DNA of 64,000 bases from Batkoa obscura (taxonomy: Eukaryota; Entomophthoromycota; Entomophthoromycetes; Entomophthorales; Batkoaceae). Made by a program: the position numbers and the translations under genes. The stretch spans positions 1,116,001-1,180,000 of the forward strand of contig JASVEC010000013.1 in assembly GCA_030770535.1 (NCBI GenBank), in the 5' to 3' direction. This document shows positions 30,845 through 42,102 of the stretch, one piece after another. The notes below the pieces were generated by a model. It did no database searches, was not told the DNA's origin, and was given only the letters and a program-made list of their open reading frames with translations. The first letter of the stretch is position 1. Every line of letters starts with the position of its first letter.

Positions 30845-32463
30845 TTACCTGGTAATCTAAATAATATTCTAGTACTATTTTCTTTAGGATCCGGTAGTTC
30901 CAAGGGTTTTACACTTGCTATAATTATGATTTAGTTGATTTTTAGTTTAATTTGTTTATTTTTATTACCAATTATTTCTTCACTTGATTTTATTTCAACA
31001 CAATCGAAGTCTTCCATCATATGATCACCATTGTTAATATTACTATCAATATCTTCATTATCCTCTTCCGAATCTAAAATTTCAATTACATCATCATCAT
31101 TAGCATTATAAGTATCATTATTTAATGAGGCTTTAATTGCAGCTTCAAGCATTTCTTGTTCACTCATTCTATCAAGATTCTAAATAAAATAAAACATTAG
31201 TATTTTATAATAATCTAACAATAATCTAATAACAACTTACTTTAGATACAGTTATATTTAAATCTGGAAACAACTTTTCCCCATTAAATGAATGTTGATT
31301 TAAAAATAACTTCAATTCATTTATAAAATTGAGTGGGTTTAAATCACCAGGGTTGCTCCACACTTTTATTCTTTCTCCTATAACAATATCAATATATTGT
31401 GTATATTATAGTATTATGTAGTTCATTACCAGTTCTAGGATCAATAGCAGCAAAATGAGGAAATGAACGAATGGGGTAAAAATTCTTATAATTAATACCA
31501 TTAGAAGTATTTGAATAATATTCAACAAAAACAAAATAATTTTTAATAATCTGCATAATTGGTTCATTCTTATATATTTTATGAATCATTACTATATTGG
31601 TATTACTATTCATACTAACAATATTATCTTCTCTTGGTATTAGATTTAATAATAAATATCTATCATTTCTTTTTCCTATTTTTCTTGCTTCATCTAAATT
31701 AAGTTTTAAAGCTACTGAGTTTGATATTTCATTAATCTCTCTTTCTTCAATACTCATTCGATGCTCAATTGGGATATTAACTCGGTTTCGAAATATTCTA
31801 TCTCTTCTTCTATTTCGCAACAATCGACTTTGATTTCTCAAATTTTCCCGTATTGTATTAATATCTTCCTCTTCTTCATCGCCAATATCCTCCTCTTCTT
31901 CGCTCCCTATTATTTATTAATATATACTATTATAGTTATTAATCTTTTTACCTATTTCTACTTCATTATGAATTGAGTTTTCACTTTCATTTTCTTCATA
32001 ATCTATCCCTTCATTATCACTTTCATTTTCCTCGCATTCTATACTTCCATTATTACTATTTTCTTCGTCAATGTTGAGCTCTTCTTCAATGTTACTTGGT
32101 TCTTCAGCATTATTTTGTTGAAAATAATCCTCAATTATTTCTATTGAATTAGTGTTATTGTTATTATTATCGGTTGTACTATTCCAACGTTGATGTAAAG
32201 AACGTGCTAAAGCTTCATCCTCAACAATAGAATCATTATTTCTGCTGTTTTCACTATTATCTATAAATATCTTATGAGCAAAATATATATCAAATAATAT
32301 TAAATTTACTCAAAATATTACTATTTTCATTTAAGTGACTAGCTTCATAAAATAAAGTGATAGCATTATTTAAATCACCATCACTCATTTCTAAATAACT
32401 CTTAGCTACATTATTATCGCTGGCTCCTGTAACCATCAGAAATTGTTGTATAGCCTCTTCCAT
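30527..32463 (-). CDS. UBXN7/Ubx5-like Cdc48 adaptor (UBA-UAS-UIM-UBX, 8 exons)
   Basis: Complement of 30527-30631, 30689-30789, 30849-30917, 30969-31179, 31241-31377, 31430-31906, 31952-32260 and 32310-32463: 1563 nt, 520 residues, introns 45-61 nt. Residues 1-50 form a UBA-like fold (MEEAIQQFLMVTGASDNNVA). An acidic Asn/Glu-rich linker follows. A UAS (thioredoxin-like) domain at ~165-350 includes FPHFAAIDPRTGE. A ubiquitin-interacting motif EQEMLEAAIKASL lies near 365, and a UBX domain (LPDPKENSTRILFRLP) spans ~440-520. This four-domain order is that of human UBXN7 and yeast Ubx5, which bring ubiquitylated or cullin-bound substrates to the p97/Cdc48 ATPase. The UBX loop that usually reads FPR is not seen here (FMLRNN). 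Confidence 0.88.
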
Positions 32464-32700
32464 CTTAACTTCACCTTTAATTTAAATAAAAAATAGTTAA
32501 GCAATACGTAATTTTTATTATATATTGCACTAAGACTTGGCTAAATATTAAAGCAATTAAATAGCCTAAAATATATCCATTTACTATTCTAATTGGTTTT
32601 TTGACTTTCAGTTCAACAATTAGGCACAACATTAGATACTCAATAAGTTAAGATGCTAATGCGTTATGTGTTAATATACATTTGTATAAGATTAAAGTAA
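32464..32700. promoter_or_regulatory. Upstream region of the UBX gene and tRNA-Met
   Basis: 237 bp between the UBX start codon and the tRNA gene. No specific motif recognised. Confidence 0.3.
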
Positions 32701-32773
32701 GCTTCTTTGGCGCAGCTGGCAGCGCGTGAGTCTCATAATCTCAAGGTCGTGGGTTCGATCCCCACAGGGAGCA
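32701..32773 (+). tRNA. tRNA-Met, elongator type (CAT anticodon)
   Basis: A 73-nt cloverleaf: acceptor GCTTCTT paired with AGGGAGC (G-T pairs allowed), D-arm TGGCGCAGCTGGCAGCGC, anticodon stem-loop GAGTCTCATAATCTC giving CAT, T-arm GTGGGTTCGATCCCCAC, discriminator A. The T loop TTCGATC rather than the fungal initiator form, and the first pair G-C rather than A-T, point to elongator Met. A T4 run (CTCTTTTAT) follows ~25 bp downstream. No intron. Confidence 0.96.
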
Positions 32774-33167
32774 TTACGAGGAATAATTCCTCCCCTCTTT
32801 TATATGAAAATTGGTTTGGTCCATTAACTTTTTTTGTTAAAGGCAAAGCTTTTATTGTATTTTTTTAAATCTTGAAAGAATTCTAAGCTCCTAGGTGCTT
32901 TATGTCTTTATTATATAACATAAAATTCCAATAGTAAAAATATCACGAAAACCTGTTTTAAAAGATTATTATTTTATTCAACAACTATAAATAATTTTGA
33001 CTTTATTTAAAGATCAATGGTTGTTTAAAAAACTATTACTTTCAAAAAGAACCATTAAATTCAACCAACCTAATTAGCCAATAAAAATAATTTTATATTT
33101 TACAATTTTATTTATAATTTAACAATTATATTAAATATACTGTTTTTACTCAAGAATAGAACAAGGA
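32774..33167. other. Intergenic between tRNA-Met and NOB1
   Basis: A+T-rich; includes the NOB1 promoter region. No motif assigned. Confidence 0.35.
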
Positions 33168-34779
33168 ATGGAAACAGCCAAAAAAGTACAAGCGTTAGTG
33201 GTCGATGCAGGAGCTATCATCAAAAACGGAGTTAGATTTAAAGACTATGCTGATGAGTTTGTTACTATTCAAGAAGTATTGAATGAAATTCGAGACAAAG
33301 AAAGTCGAAGTCAACTCAACTTATTTCCATATGAAATCAAAGTGCGTATCCCTACCCCTGAGGCTATGAAAGCTGGTAAGTCCTATATCTATAGCTTAAA
33401 CAACGATACTCAACCATTTATTAGTTATTGCCTTTTCTAAGAAAACTGGAGACTTTTCTACTTTATCTTCAGTAGATTTAAAGGTTTTAGCCTTAACATA
33501 TATGTTAGAGAAAGAGATTGGAGATATTAGTAAGATTAGAAAAGAGCCTATTAGAGTATGTTGTTTTTTTCACCAGAAATAAATATTAGATATTAACAAA
33601 TCATAGGCAAAAGTTGCGGTTGGTGGCCAAGTTTTAGGAGATAAAAAAGCCAACGTCGAAGATAAAGCTGAAATAAGACAAGAAAATGAAGTAGAGGAAG
33701 ATGAAATACAAGTAAAAGAAAAGGAAGATAAAGAAGTAACAGCAGAAAAAGAAGGAGAGGAAAAGAAAATGGGAGAAAATAACGAAGAAGTTAAATTAGA
33801 TATAATTACTGAAAAAATAAATGACTTGTCTATTAACAATGAAGATGCTAAATCAAATGATGGTAACTTTATTTTCATCATTATTGTTTTTATTTATTTT
33901 ATTTAGCTACATTTGAAACTATTAATGGAGAGGAAACAAAGGATGAAGAAGAAGGTATTAAACATAAACGAAGTATGTAATAAATAATAACCTAATTTTA
34001 AGATGAAGAAAGTGACGGAGAAGGTTGGATTACACCACATAATATTAAAAAAAAGCAAATTGAGTTTATGGGAGATTTAAATGAAAAAGAAGAAACTCGA
34101 AAAGTTGGGTGTATTACTACAGATTTTGCTATGCAAGTAATAGATTTTTTAATTACCGCTATTATCCATTTATTTTAAAACTTGTAGAATGTACTATTAC
34201 AAATGGATTTGGGGCTTATTTCATTAGAAGGATTATCAGTTAAAGAAATTAAAAGCTTTGTATTAAGATGTCACGCATGTTATCAGTAAGCATCAATAGA
34301 ATAAAAGCCAAATACATTTACTAACACATCACAATATAGTGTTACAACAAATATGGAAAAAAGATTTTGTCCTAAATGTGGCGGAAATACATTAACAAGG
34401 GTAACTAGTTCAGTTGATAAAGATGGGAATGTAAGATACTATTTAAAGAAGAATTATCAGTATAATTTAAGAGGGACAAAGGTAATAATTCAAAATATAA
34501 TAAATAAACCAAATAATTAAGTAAATGGTATAGTATAATATACCTACCTTTAAAGGAGGACATAAAAATCAAGATTTGATTTTAGCAGAAGATCAAAAAG
34601 AATACATTAGAGGAATGAAAAATTATTCAAGACGTAAAGAAGTTAATTTATTTGATCCTGATTATTTACCTGGTATTGTCTCTGGTAAACAAAGCAATAC
34701 GTTTTTATTACCAGCTATTGGCTATGGTCGTAAAAATCCTAACCAAGCTAAGCGTAGATCTGGTCGTAAGAAGTCATAA
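33168..34779 (+). CDS. NOB1: NOB1, PIN-domain endonuclease for 18S rRNA 3'-end maturation (8 exons)
   Basis: Join of 33168-33375, 33425-33555, 33607-33862, 33907-33954, 34003-34136, 34188-34285, 34340-34481 and 34534-34779: 1263 nt, 420 residues, introns 44-54 nt, close to the usual family length (~410-460). The PIN domain starts ALVVDAGAIIKN, with a putative catalytic Asp at residue 13, and continues with AFSKKTGDFSTLSSVDLKVL. An acidic linker of ~100 residues leads to the conserved GWITPHNI and CITTDFAMQNVLLQM. A zinc ribbon CHAC ... FCPKCG follows near residue 286. The tail has NLRGTKYNIPTFKGGH and the Arg/Lys-rich end. Nob1 cleaves 20S pre-rRNA at site D in cytoplasmic pre-40S particles. 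It is one of the best-supported genes in the window. Confidence 0.96.
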
Positions 34780-35038
34780 TTACCTGATAATGACTGATAT
34801 TATAGACATATTAACTACATAATAAAATAGAATATAACCTGTTTTAACTGCTTATTAATTGATAGAAAAGAAGACTAATTTATAAAATAGATTAATATTT
34901 ATTAGGCCAATAAAAAACGCATTTTATAACTTACCGATTTTTTCATTTGTTATCTATTATGAAATAAGAAATGCATTAATTGAAATACTATTTGAAACAG
35001 TAAAAGTGAGAAACAGAGAGTATTTTTTAGTAGAATAT
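34780..35038. other. Intergenic between NOB1 and MND1
   Basis: 259 bp, A+T-rich; serves as NOB1 terminator and MND1 promoter region. No motif assigned. Confidence 0.35.
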
Positions 35039-36016
35039 ATGGTTAAAGGAGTTACTAAAAAAGAGAAGTTAAAAAAAATACAATCTATTTTTACATCGGT
35101 ATTTATTATAATTATTATAAGTATTATGTTATATTTTTTATTTTAGTCCGAATTTTTTCAACTTAAAGAAATTGAAAAAAAGGCTAATAAATTAGGCATT
35201 AGTAAGAGCAATGATATTAATATTACAGTTTAATATTTATTTTTTAGGTGCTCCGTTAGTTAAAGATCTAGTTAATGAACTTGTCAATGACCAATTGATA
35301 GTATGTGAAAAAATAGGTACAAGCAACTATTATTGGGCATTTCCAACCCAATTCTTTAAAAAAGTAAGTTACTTTTTATAAAGAAATAATGATAGTGTTT
35401 TTTTGATTTCATCACTTTTTCCATTTTTAAGCGCTATTTGAGTGGAAAAGCTACCAGTAAAATTCTTAAACAAAAATACATCTCCAATAATGAATTTTAT
35501 TTTAGAAAAAAGAAGAGAATGAAGCAATTAGAAATAAAATTCAAAGTATTCAAGAAATGAATTCCAATTTCAATAGCAAAGTTGAGCAACATAAATCATG
35601 GTTAAAAGACGTAAGATTAATTTATTTAAAAATTATATAATATGTACTTTTATAATAGAGAGATTATGTTGATAAAATGCAACAAAAAGAAAAATTGAAA
35701 ATAATTGTTAATAATTTAACAGTTAAATTTAATCAAATTAAGAGTAATGATCCAGAAATAGTTAAAAGTAAAAGTAAGTTACAGCAAATCAGATTTAAAA
35801 TGATAATAATCATTTTAATAGTGGAAAGTATTCAAAAATTAAAACTAGGGATTATCTTTTGGATTGGTAAATATTGTGATTTTTAATAATAAATAATTTA
35901 ATTATTTAGATAATATAATTGCTATTAAAAAGTATTGTAATAACTACTTTGATTTGAAAGAAGAAGACTTTGACAATTTGTTTAATACTACAAATGATTT
36001 GGATGATTTAATTTAA
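35039..36016 (+). CDS. MND1: MND1, meiotic recombination factor (7 exons)
   Basis: Join of 35039-35098, 35147-35201, 35248-35363, 35506-35610, 35659-35773, 35822-35866 and 35910-36016: 603 nt, 200 residues. The N-terminal winged-helix region has EFFQLKEIEKKA, PLVKDLVNELVNDQLIVCEK and the hallmark IGTSNYYWAFP. A coiled coil follows (about residues 80-150, rich in K, E, Q). The C-terminal part WIDNIIAIKKYCNNYFDLKE matches the family's WTDNI...K..C block. Mnd1 with Hop2 helps Rad51/Dmc1 strand invasion in meiosis, so its presence argues for a sexual cycle. Most introns are 43-48 nt; the third is 142 nt because a MITE sits in it. It converges on ATG18 with 65 bp between stop codons. Confidence 0.93.
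35393..35485 (+). mobile_element. GGGGRTG MITE inside intron 3 of MND1
   Basis: 93 bp with the family's central blocks (CATCACTTTTTCCATTTTTA, GCGCTATTTGAGTGG) and the ACATCTCC end; the opening G run is worn. The 8-mer AATAATGA stands directly on both sides. Without it the intron would be ~40-45 nt, the norm for this gene. Confidence 0.85.
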
Positions 36017-36081
36017 TAATAAAAATAAAAATAAACCAAAATATTATAATATAATATAATTAAATAAAAATATAATTTATA

Positions 36082-37665
36082 TCAGTTTATAAGTAAACCA
36101 TTAGCTAAAGTGTCACTTGATTCAAGTAAACTATAAAATATAATATTAAATAATATTATTAAATAAATAATAATTACCTATATTGTTTTAATAAAACACA
36201 TTCACCCCCATTTTCTAAATCAATATTGTATTGATAAAGATAACCTTCTGAAGTAATCACCATTACTTGTGGCGTTGTACTAAAATAAAAAGCAAGTAAT
36301 TATATTATTATATTACTATATTATTATATTATTATATTATACCTTGAAAGAGCTACAATGCTATGTACACCAACGTTTGGTAATTTTAAGAAAGCAAAAT
36401 CTCTTGATGGCTCCCAAATTTCAGTAAATGCTTCGGGTAAATAATTACCCATTGAATTAGCTAATCTCTTTCCTACCATACTATGAAAAGATGTTCTTCT
36501 ATTTAATGGGTTTGATCCTGCTTCACTTTCTTGAATAGAAGTTCCATTATTTGATTTACTTGTATTTGAAAGACGAAAGATGTGTACAGTATCAGTATCA
36601 CTTGATACACATAACAAAGAACTAACCATATTAAAAGAAATTGAGTAAATTTTAGCATTATAAGAACCACGTCGGAATTGAAACAATTTTTGTCCTGAAG
36701 GTAATGAAAACACTCTTATTACTGTACCCTAATAAATATAAACATAAATACAAATAAACATTTGATCCAAGTTATATAATTACTTTGTCCGAGGCAGTAG
36801 CTAACATTGTACCTTCCGGGTTAATACACATATAGCTTATACTCGATTTATGAGCATGAATAATATTAACTACACTTAATGATAAAGTATCAAATATGAT
36901 TATGTCTCCAGTTGAAGTGCCGTTGGTATTATTGTTTGATTGATTTGAAAAAGGAGAATCCTCAGATGGAGTAGGAGCAGGATAAGCAAGATAACCATTT
37001 TCATTTGAAGGTGATAAAGCACAGATTGCTAATGCCATAATCAATTATAAGGATAATGAAAATAAATAAATAAAACTACCCTTTGAATTTTTACCCGTTT
37101 CAATAATATGTAATAATTTCATATTAGAAATGTCGTAACAGTAAATTTGTTCTTTTAATACAACAATCATCCTTTTTCTGTTTAATTTTACTGATAGTAT
37201 AGAATTTGGAAAAGTCAATTCACATATTGTCGATTCTCTCTACATAACATTATAAGTAAAATGATTTAAATTTAAACTTAATCTTACCTTTGTATTGTTG
37301 ATTTGTAGCTTTCTTGGTGAAAAGGCGGGTTTATCCCCAGCGCCAACTAAAGCAACCAATGAGGTATTAAACAACATTTCTACAATTCCAATACCCCCTT
37401 CATCTTTTAAAATAAATTAATGAGCCAATATCATTTTATTACTACTTATTAACTGTTTACTTTTACTGTGACATTTACCAAACGGATCACAATTATAAAT
37501 TTTATATCCTGTTTTATTACCAACCGCAATACAACTTTAATAGTAAATAGTTTAGTATTTTTCAAAAGGGTTTATTAGCTTATAATAGTAAAGATGAAAT
37601 TACCTAAAGTCTTGATTAAAATTGATAAATAGCAATTCGTTGTTACTCTTTCCAATTAAATTCAT
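36082..37665 (-). CDS. ATG18: ATG18/WIPI-family PROPPIN, autophagy protein (8 exons)
   Basis: Complement of 36082-36130, 36178-36279, 36343-36728, 36784-37028, 37080-37239, 37288-37403, 37461-37534 and 37604-37665: 1194 nt, 397 residues. It starts [19 protein letters not shown] and follows Atg18 block by block: [82 protein letters not shown], and the phosphoinositide-binding FRRG at residues 237-240, then [12 protein letters not shown]. The C-terminus [20 protein letters not shown] closes the seven-bladed propeller. Atg18 binds PI3P/PI(3,5)P2 on the phagophore and vacuole with Atg2. Closer to Atg18/WIPI2 than to Hsv2, judging from the conserved central blocks. Confidence 0.94.
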
Positions 37666-38355
37666 TATCTATATTCTTTTTACTAATGATAATAAAAACA
37701 CCGTTTATAAATAGTTTAATAAAATTGTCAAGCTTTAATTTCAATAATTGAAAAAAATGAAAAAATGAAAAGTCATAAGCATTTTATTATCCTTAAATGT
37801 AAGCATAACAATAGTAATAGGTCATACTAAAAATTGCAATTTTTAGCTTAAGCTTAAAAAATAGTGCTTAAAATAAATATTTCATCTGCCCAATAAATAT
37901 AAATTTTTACCCCATAATTTTAGTTTACTAGAGTAACACTTTCATTTCACTGACATTGAATTTATAATGCCGATTTAGCTTTAATAATATTTTTACTGAA
38001 ATTAATGCTTACTTTAATTTCACCACATTTTAAAAACATAAAATGATAAATTTAAGCTTGACTTAATTTAATATAAACTTTTAAGATTATAATTATAATT
38101 ATTAAAATTCAATAAAGCATCTATGTATATATTTATAGAACAATTTAAAATGTTATAAATTAAAAAGTTTAAATTTTAATATTAAGTTATTTTTTATATT
38201 TTAGCATATTTATACATATTGTAGTTTAATAAAAGTAAATAAAGATGTCTAACTTAGTTTTCAAATTTATTTAAAAATTGATCCAAATTTTAAGTTTTCA
38301 AGTTATATGCTTTATATTATTTTTATTAAATGTTTTCAATAAATATATAATATAT
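37666..38355. other. Intergenic, edge of the transposon nest
   Basis: A+T-rich upstream region of ATG18, no gene seen. Repeats begin at 38356. Confidence 0.4.
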
Positions 38356-38452
38356 GGGGATACCTTTTTGTGTAAGGATTTTACTAACAATTTTTCCGTT
38401 CAAATGGCGCTTGAAAAATGGAATAAGTGATGAAACCAAAAAAAACACCCCC
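38356..38452 (-). mobile_element. GGGGRTG MITE with ATAT target duplication
   Basis: Complete copy (GGGGATACCTTTTTG ... AACACCCCC) with ATAT at 38352-38355 and 38453-38456. Confidence 0.9.
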
Positions 38453-38566
38453 ATATATATAATTATTTTATTTTACTTCATATTAAAATAAAAATAAAAT
38501 GCAACCTTTTATAATTAAACTTCAAAATAAAAATTTTAAATTTTAAAATAAAAAAAAAAGGCATAT

Positions 38567-38616
38567 AGGGGTATTTTTTTAGTCTTATCACTTTTTCCAT
38601 TTTTTAAGCATTATTT
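38567..38616 (+). mobile_element. Left half of a GGGGRTG MITE, joined to a transposon end
   Basis: Opens AGGGGTATTTTTTTAG after ATAT and breaks in the middle of the family consensus, where GGGGGTATCCAAATTGG of the larger transposon begins. Confidence 0.78.
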
Positions 38617-39936
38617 GGGGGTATCCAAATTGGTTTCATTTTTTTATCCAATTTTTAAATATTTTATGTTTTAAAAACTTTGGTTAAAATTCTATAAAAC
38701 GAATTCTTTATTAAAAACCAAAAGTGCCCACAACACAATTTTAAATTATTTTTTTATAATTTATATTGTAGGTTAGTGGAATTTCTATTAAATTTAATAC
38801 AAATTCCCGGATTAGCAAGACTTTTACTAGCATAGCCTATATATTGATATTAGTTAAAGTTGCAGTATGTAAACAAATGCATATTCTTATAAAACCTCAT
38901 TGAGAAATATTTATTATTAGCTGCTTTTTTTTACAACCAACATTGCAGATCTGCTATTAAATAAATAAACAATTTTAATATTATAATTACATTATTAATG
39001 TATCACTAAGTTAATAAATAGTTGCATGGGAGGGGAGTGGTTAGCCCCAAAACTATAATTAACCAACCCTATGTAACACAAGCAGTGTAACAATAGTTTT
39101 TACTTATTATTACAACTACTTGCTCTTTGACTATTTATTAACTTAGCCATTAATAATTTAAGTAATACCAACATTTAATAACTAATTTTTATCATTTAAT
39201 AAGCTACTTACCTGTTTACTAAATATTGAAACTTTTAAACTTTCTGTTATTTTTATAAGATAAGCTGGGGTTGATCTTTTAATTTTTCCTATTCTCTATA
39301 GACTCTATAATCTTAATTGGAATCATATCACTTTTTTTTGATCTATCAGATACTGAATAGCAGTATAGTTTATCATTATATTTAATAAAATGTAAGTATT
39401 TATTATTTTTTATTATTTTTTATTATTTTTTATTATTTATTATTATTTTTTATTATTTTTGTTTTTTTCATACTTTAAAAATTATATTTGTTTTTTTCAT
39501 ACTTTAAAAATTATATTTGTTTTATTATTATTAGCAGTTAAATTGTTAATTTTATTATGTCCACAAATAGAGTATTTAAATTTTGAAATTAATTAATATT
39601 TTTTATTTTATTTAATGCTTCAAAACTATTTTTCTATTATGAAAATTTCTAAAATGTTTATCAATTATATTTTTTCTATAGTGCTTAGTAAAAAAAGTGA
39701 GATTTAATATTTAAACTATTATCATTTTATAAATTTTTTTAAATATATAATATAAAAATTTTTATATATTTGTTTATATATTAATTTTTATAAACTTTTT
39801 AAATATTAAATCAATTAGATAATCTTTTACATATTAAATCATAATTTAAAATTACTACATAACTTCCATTATTTAATTTTTTAATAATAGTTTCATTAAA
39901 TATGTTCTTTTAAGTGTTAATATAAAATTTGTATAT
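38617..39936 (-). mobile_element. 3' part of the DDE transposon, left arm of a large inverted repeat
   Basis: Begins with the element's 3' terminal repeat (GGGGGTATCCAAATTGG, reverse orientation) and runs back through the 3' non-coding region into the transposase C-terminal region. From ~38709 to ~39930 it is the near-identical inverse of 42103-43326. The coding part is heavily A+T-shifted and cannot encode a working protein. Includes six tandem copies of TATTATTTTT (39401-39460) and a doubled 29-bp segment (39461-39520). Confidence 0.82.
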
Positions 39937-40034
39937 GGGGGTGTTTTTTTTGGCTTCATTACTTTTTCCATTTTTTAAGTGCTATTTCAGCGGAAAGATT
40001 GTTAGTAAAATTCTTAAACAAAAAAACACATCCC
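39937..40034 (+). mobile_element. GGGGRTG MITE with ATAT target duplication
   Basis: Complete copy (GGGGGTGTTTTTTTTGG ... CACATCCCC), ATAT at 39933-39936 and 40035-40038; close to the family consensus. Confidence 0.92.
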
Positions 40035-40116
40035 CATATTGCTTGATTAAGTTTACTATTATTAAAAAATTAATTATTAAAATTAATGTAAATGGATTAT
40101 AATGTTTAAATTATAT

Positions 40117-40168
40117 AAGGATGTATTTTTTTATTTAAGAATTTTACTAATAGCCTTTTCATTCAAAT
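40117..40168 (-). mobile_element. Half MITE interrupted by a DDE transposon end
   Basis: AAGGATGTATTTTTTTA ... CTTTTCATTCAAAT, then the transposon terminus GGGAATGTCTGAATTGG at 40169. The same half-MITE flanks the related terminus at 47402. Confidence 0.75.
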
Positions 40169-40758
40169 GGGAATGTCTGAATTGGTTTCAGAATTTAACT
40201 AGAAATCAATCCAAATTTGAGTTTTAAATTTGTAAGTTTAATGTTATGGATCAGTTGAATTTAAAAAGCTTAAAATTAAATATAAAATTTAACTTAAAAG
40301 ACTTATTTTGTTTATTTTATTTTTTTAATTACGTTTATAAAAGTTAGTACTCAGTGATTGGAGTTAAAAGTAGTTCTAGCTTAATTAACTGGCCATAAGT
40401 CAAAAGGCCTTAGTTTATGTAACTGAGATAGACTTAAATTAATAGGAATAGTGCGCAATAAGCTACGAACTATATAAAATAAATAGAATACAATATACTG
40501 CTGTAAAATCTACGTAAAATACTATAAGACGACTTACTGGCTTCATTAAAAGTACAATATTAGGGAACAATTCAATTAAAAAGCCTCGAGCTATTATGTT
40601 GGGAAATCTATTTTATACTCCAACAGTTTTGTAAACAAGTTAAGTGATTATTATGCGATAATCAATCACAGAGCTGATGAAACGATATTTCACAGTGTTT
40701 TATATTTTTTTATTAAAATAAAAACAAAATGCAAGCTTTTATAACTAAACTTCGAAAT
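40169..40758 (+). mobile_element. 5' part of the DDE transposon with captured LTR
   Basis: 5' terminus GGGAATGTCTGAATTGG, ~165 bp of leader, a reverse-oriented gypsy LTR (40336-40694), then the beginning of the transposase gene (start codon at ~40729), cut off by a MITE at 40759. Confidence 0.82.
40336..40694 (-). repeat. Gypsy-family LTR carried within the DDE transposon leader
   Basis: Reverse-oriented LTR copy from TATAAAAGTTAGTACTCAG to ATATTTCACA, shorter than the 464-470-bp solo copies. Its left junction (AATTACGTT) is the same as at 44302 and 47233. Confidence 0.83.
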
Positions 40759-40855
40759 GGGAGTGTTTTTTGGTTTCATTATTTTTTCCATTTTTTTAAG
40801 TGCTATTTAAGTGGAAAAACTGTTAGTAAAGTTCTTAAACACAAAAATACATCCC
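40759..40855 (+). mobile_element. GGGGRTG MITE in the transposase start region
   Basis: GGGAGTGTTTTTTGG ... ACATCCC. AAAT stands on the left; the right side no longer continues the transposase gene, so DNA was lost there. Confidence 0.82.
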
Positions 40856-41266
40856 TATATTGTGTCCTTTTTTCTAAAAAAAACCTTGGTACCTTAAAGT
40901 ACTAGTAAGCTCTAGAGCCTGTTATACAGAACATTCAATGACAAAAACAACTTCAGTAAAGTTATTAAGCTTTATCTTTATTTCAAGTCATTGCATTTTT
41001 TGAATCTTTTTAATAAACCTTTGAACATAATTTACTATATACTAAGTCATATTATTCAATTATTTTTTTATAATTAAAACTACCATTCTAAATACAAAAT
41101 GATGACTTTTTATTGTTTGATTTTGCATTTGTAACATTTGCAGCTAAAGTGTAAAAAAGATAATTGAATTGAATTTTATAAAACTTAGTAAGTAGATTTT
41201 TATTATTTTTAAAATTGAATCAAAAAGCTGTCTTTTCTTACTTTTTTTTACTTTGTTCAGCATTTG
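40856..41266. other. Unassigned DNA in the spacer of the inverted repeat
   Basis: A+T-rich, with no gene and no match noticed to other parts of the window. Confidence 0.4.
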
Positions 41267-41363
41267 GAGATGTATTTTTTTGTTTAAGAATTTTACTAGC
41301 AATCTTTCCGCTGAAATAGCGCTTAAAAGTGGAAAAAATAATGAAACAAAAAAAAACATACCC
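41267..41363 (-). mobile_element. GGGGRTG MITE
   Basis: Reverse copy (GGAGATGTATTTTTTTG ... AAACATACCC); flanks ATTT and ATCT, so the target duplication is imperfect. Confidence 0.82.
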
Positions 41364-41534
41364 ATCTTTGTTTGTATGGAAAACGCTGGTTTTGTTATTA
41401 ATAAACATTTAAACAAACCAATCTTAATATATATATGAAACAATTTTTAGAAATTTTATAAGTGTAAATATATAGTGGGGATGGCCTGAATTAGTTTTTT
41501 CAAAGTTTATTTAAAAATTTATATTAATACATAA

Positions 41535-41633
41535 AAGGATGTATTTCTTTGCTTAATAAGTTTACTACTAATTTTTCTGCTTCAAATAACACTTAAAAAG
41601 TGGAAAAAATGATAAAACCAAAAAAAAATCCTC
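41535..41633 (-). mobile_element. GGGGRTG MITE, diverged
   Basis: Reverse copy (AAGGATGTATTTCTTTG ... AAAAAAATCCTC), followed by ATAT; the left flank does not match. Confidence 0.72.
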
Positions 41634-41747
41634 ATATAACTGACTAAATTTAAGAAAGCTTAAAGTTAAATAAAAAGATTTAACTTAAAAAACTCATTTT
41701 AAAAAAATCGAAAAAACAAGATATTAAATATTTATCAAATAATATAT

Positions 41748-41844
41748 GGTGATATATTTTTTGTTTAAGAATTTTACTAACAATCTTTCCGCTCAAACAA
41801 CACTTAAAAATGGAAAAAGTGATGAAATCAAAAAAAGCATTCCC
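41748..41844 (-). mobile_element. GGGGRTG MITE with ATAT target duplication
   Basis: Reverse copy (GGTGATATATTTTTTG ... GCATTCCC), ATAT at 41744-41747 and 41845-41848. Confidence 0.87.
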
Positions 41845-42102
41845 ATATATTAAAACAAAAGTAAAAAAATGATACATAATAAATATTTTAATAATTTTAA
41901 AAATAAAACAGTAACCAGGTCAATACTTTTCAAATACATACCAAATAATTTTAAAATACAGCAAAAAAAACGGACCTATATAATATATGTGACTAATATA
42001 CTAGTTAGAAAAAAATTATTTATAAATAAACAAATACAATAAAAAATAAAATAAAGATAGAAAAATCTTTTAATAAAAAAAAAAGCTATACAAATTATAT
42101 AG
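41845..42102 (+). mobile_element. Degraded middle part of the DDE transposase gene
   Basis: Plus-strand similarity, weakened by A+T-shift, to the transposase block around 45230-45470 (for example the segments before and after AACAGTAACCAGGTCAATAC). It joins on to the right arm of the inverted repeat. Confidence 0.6.
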
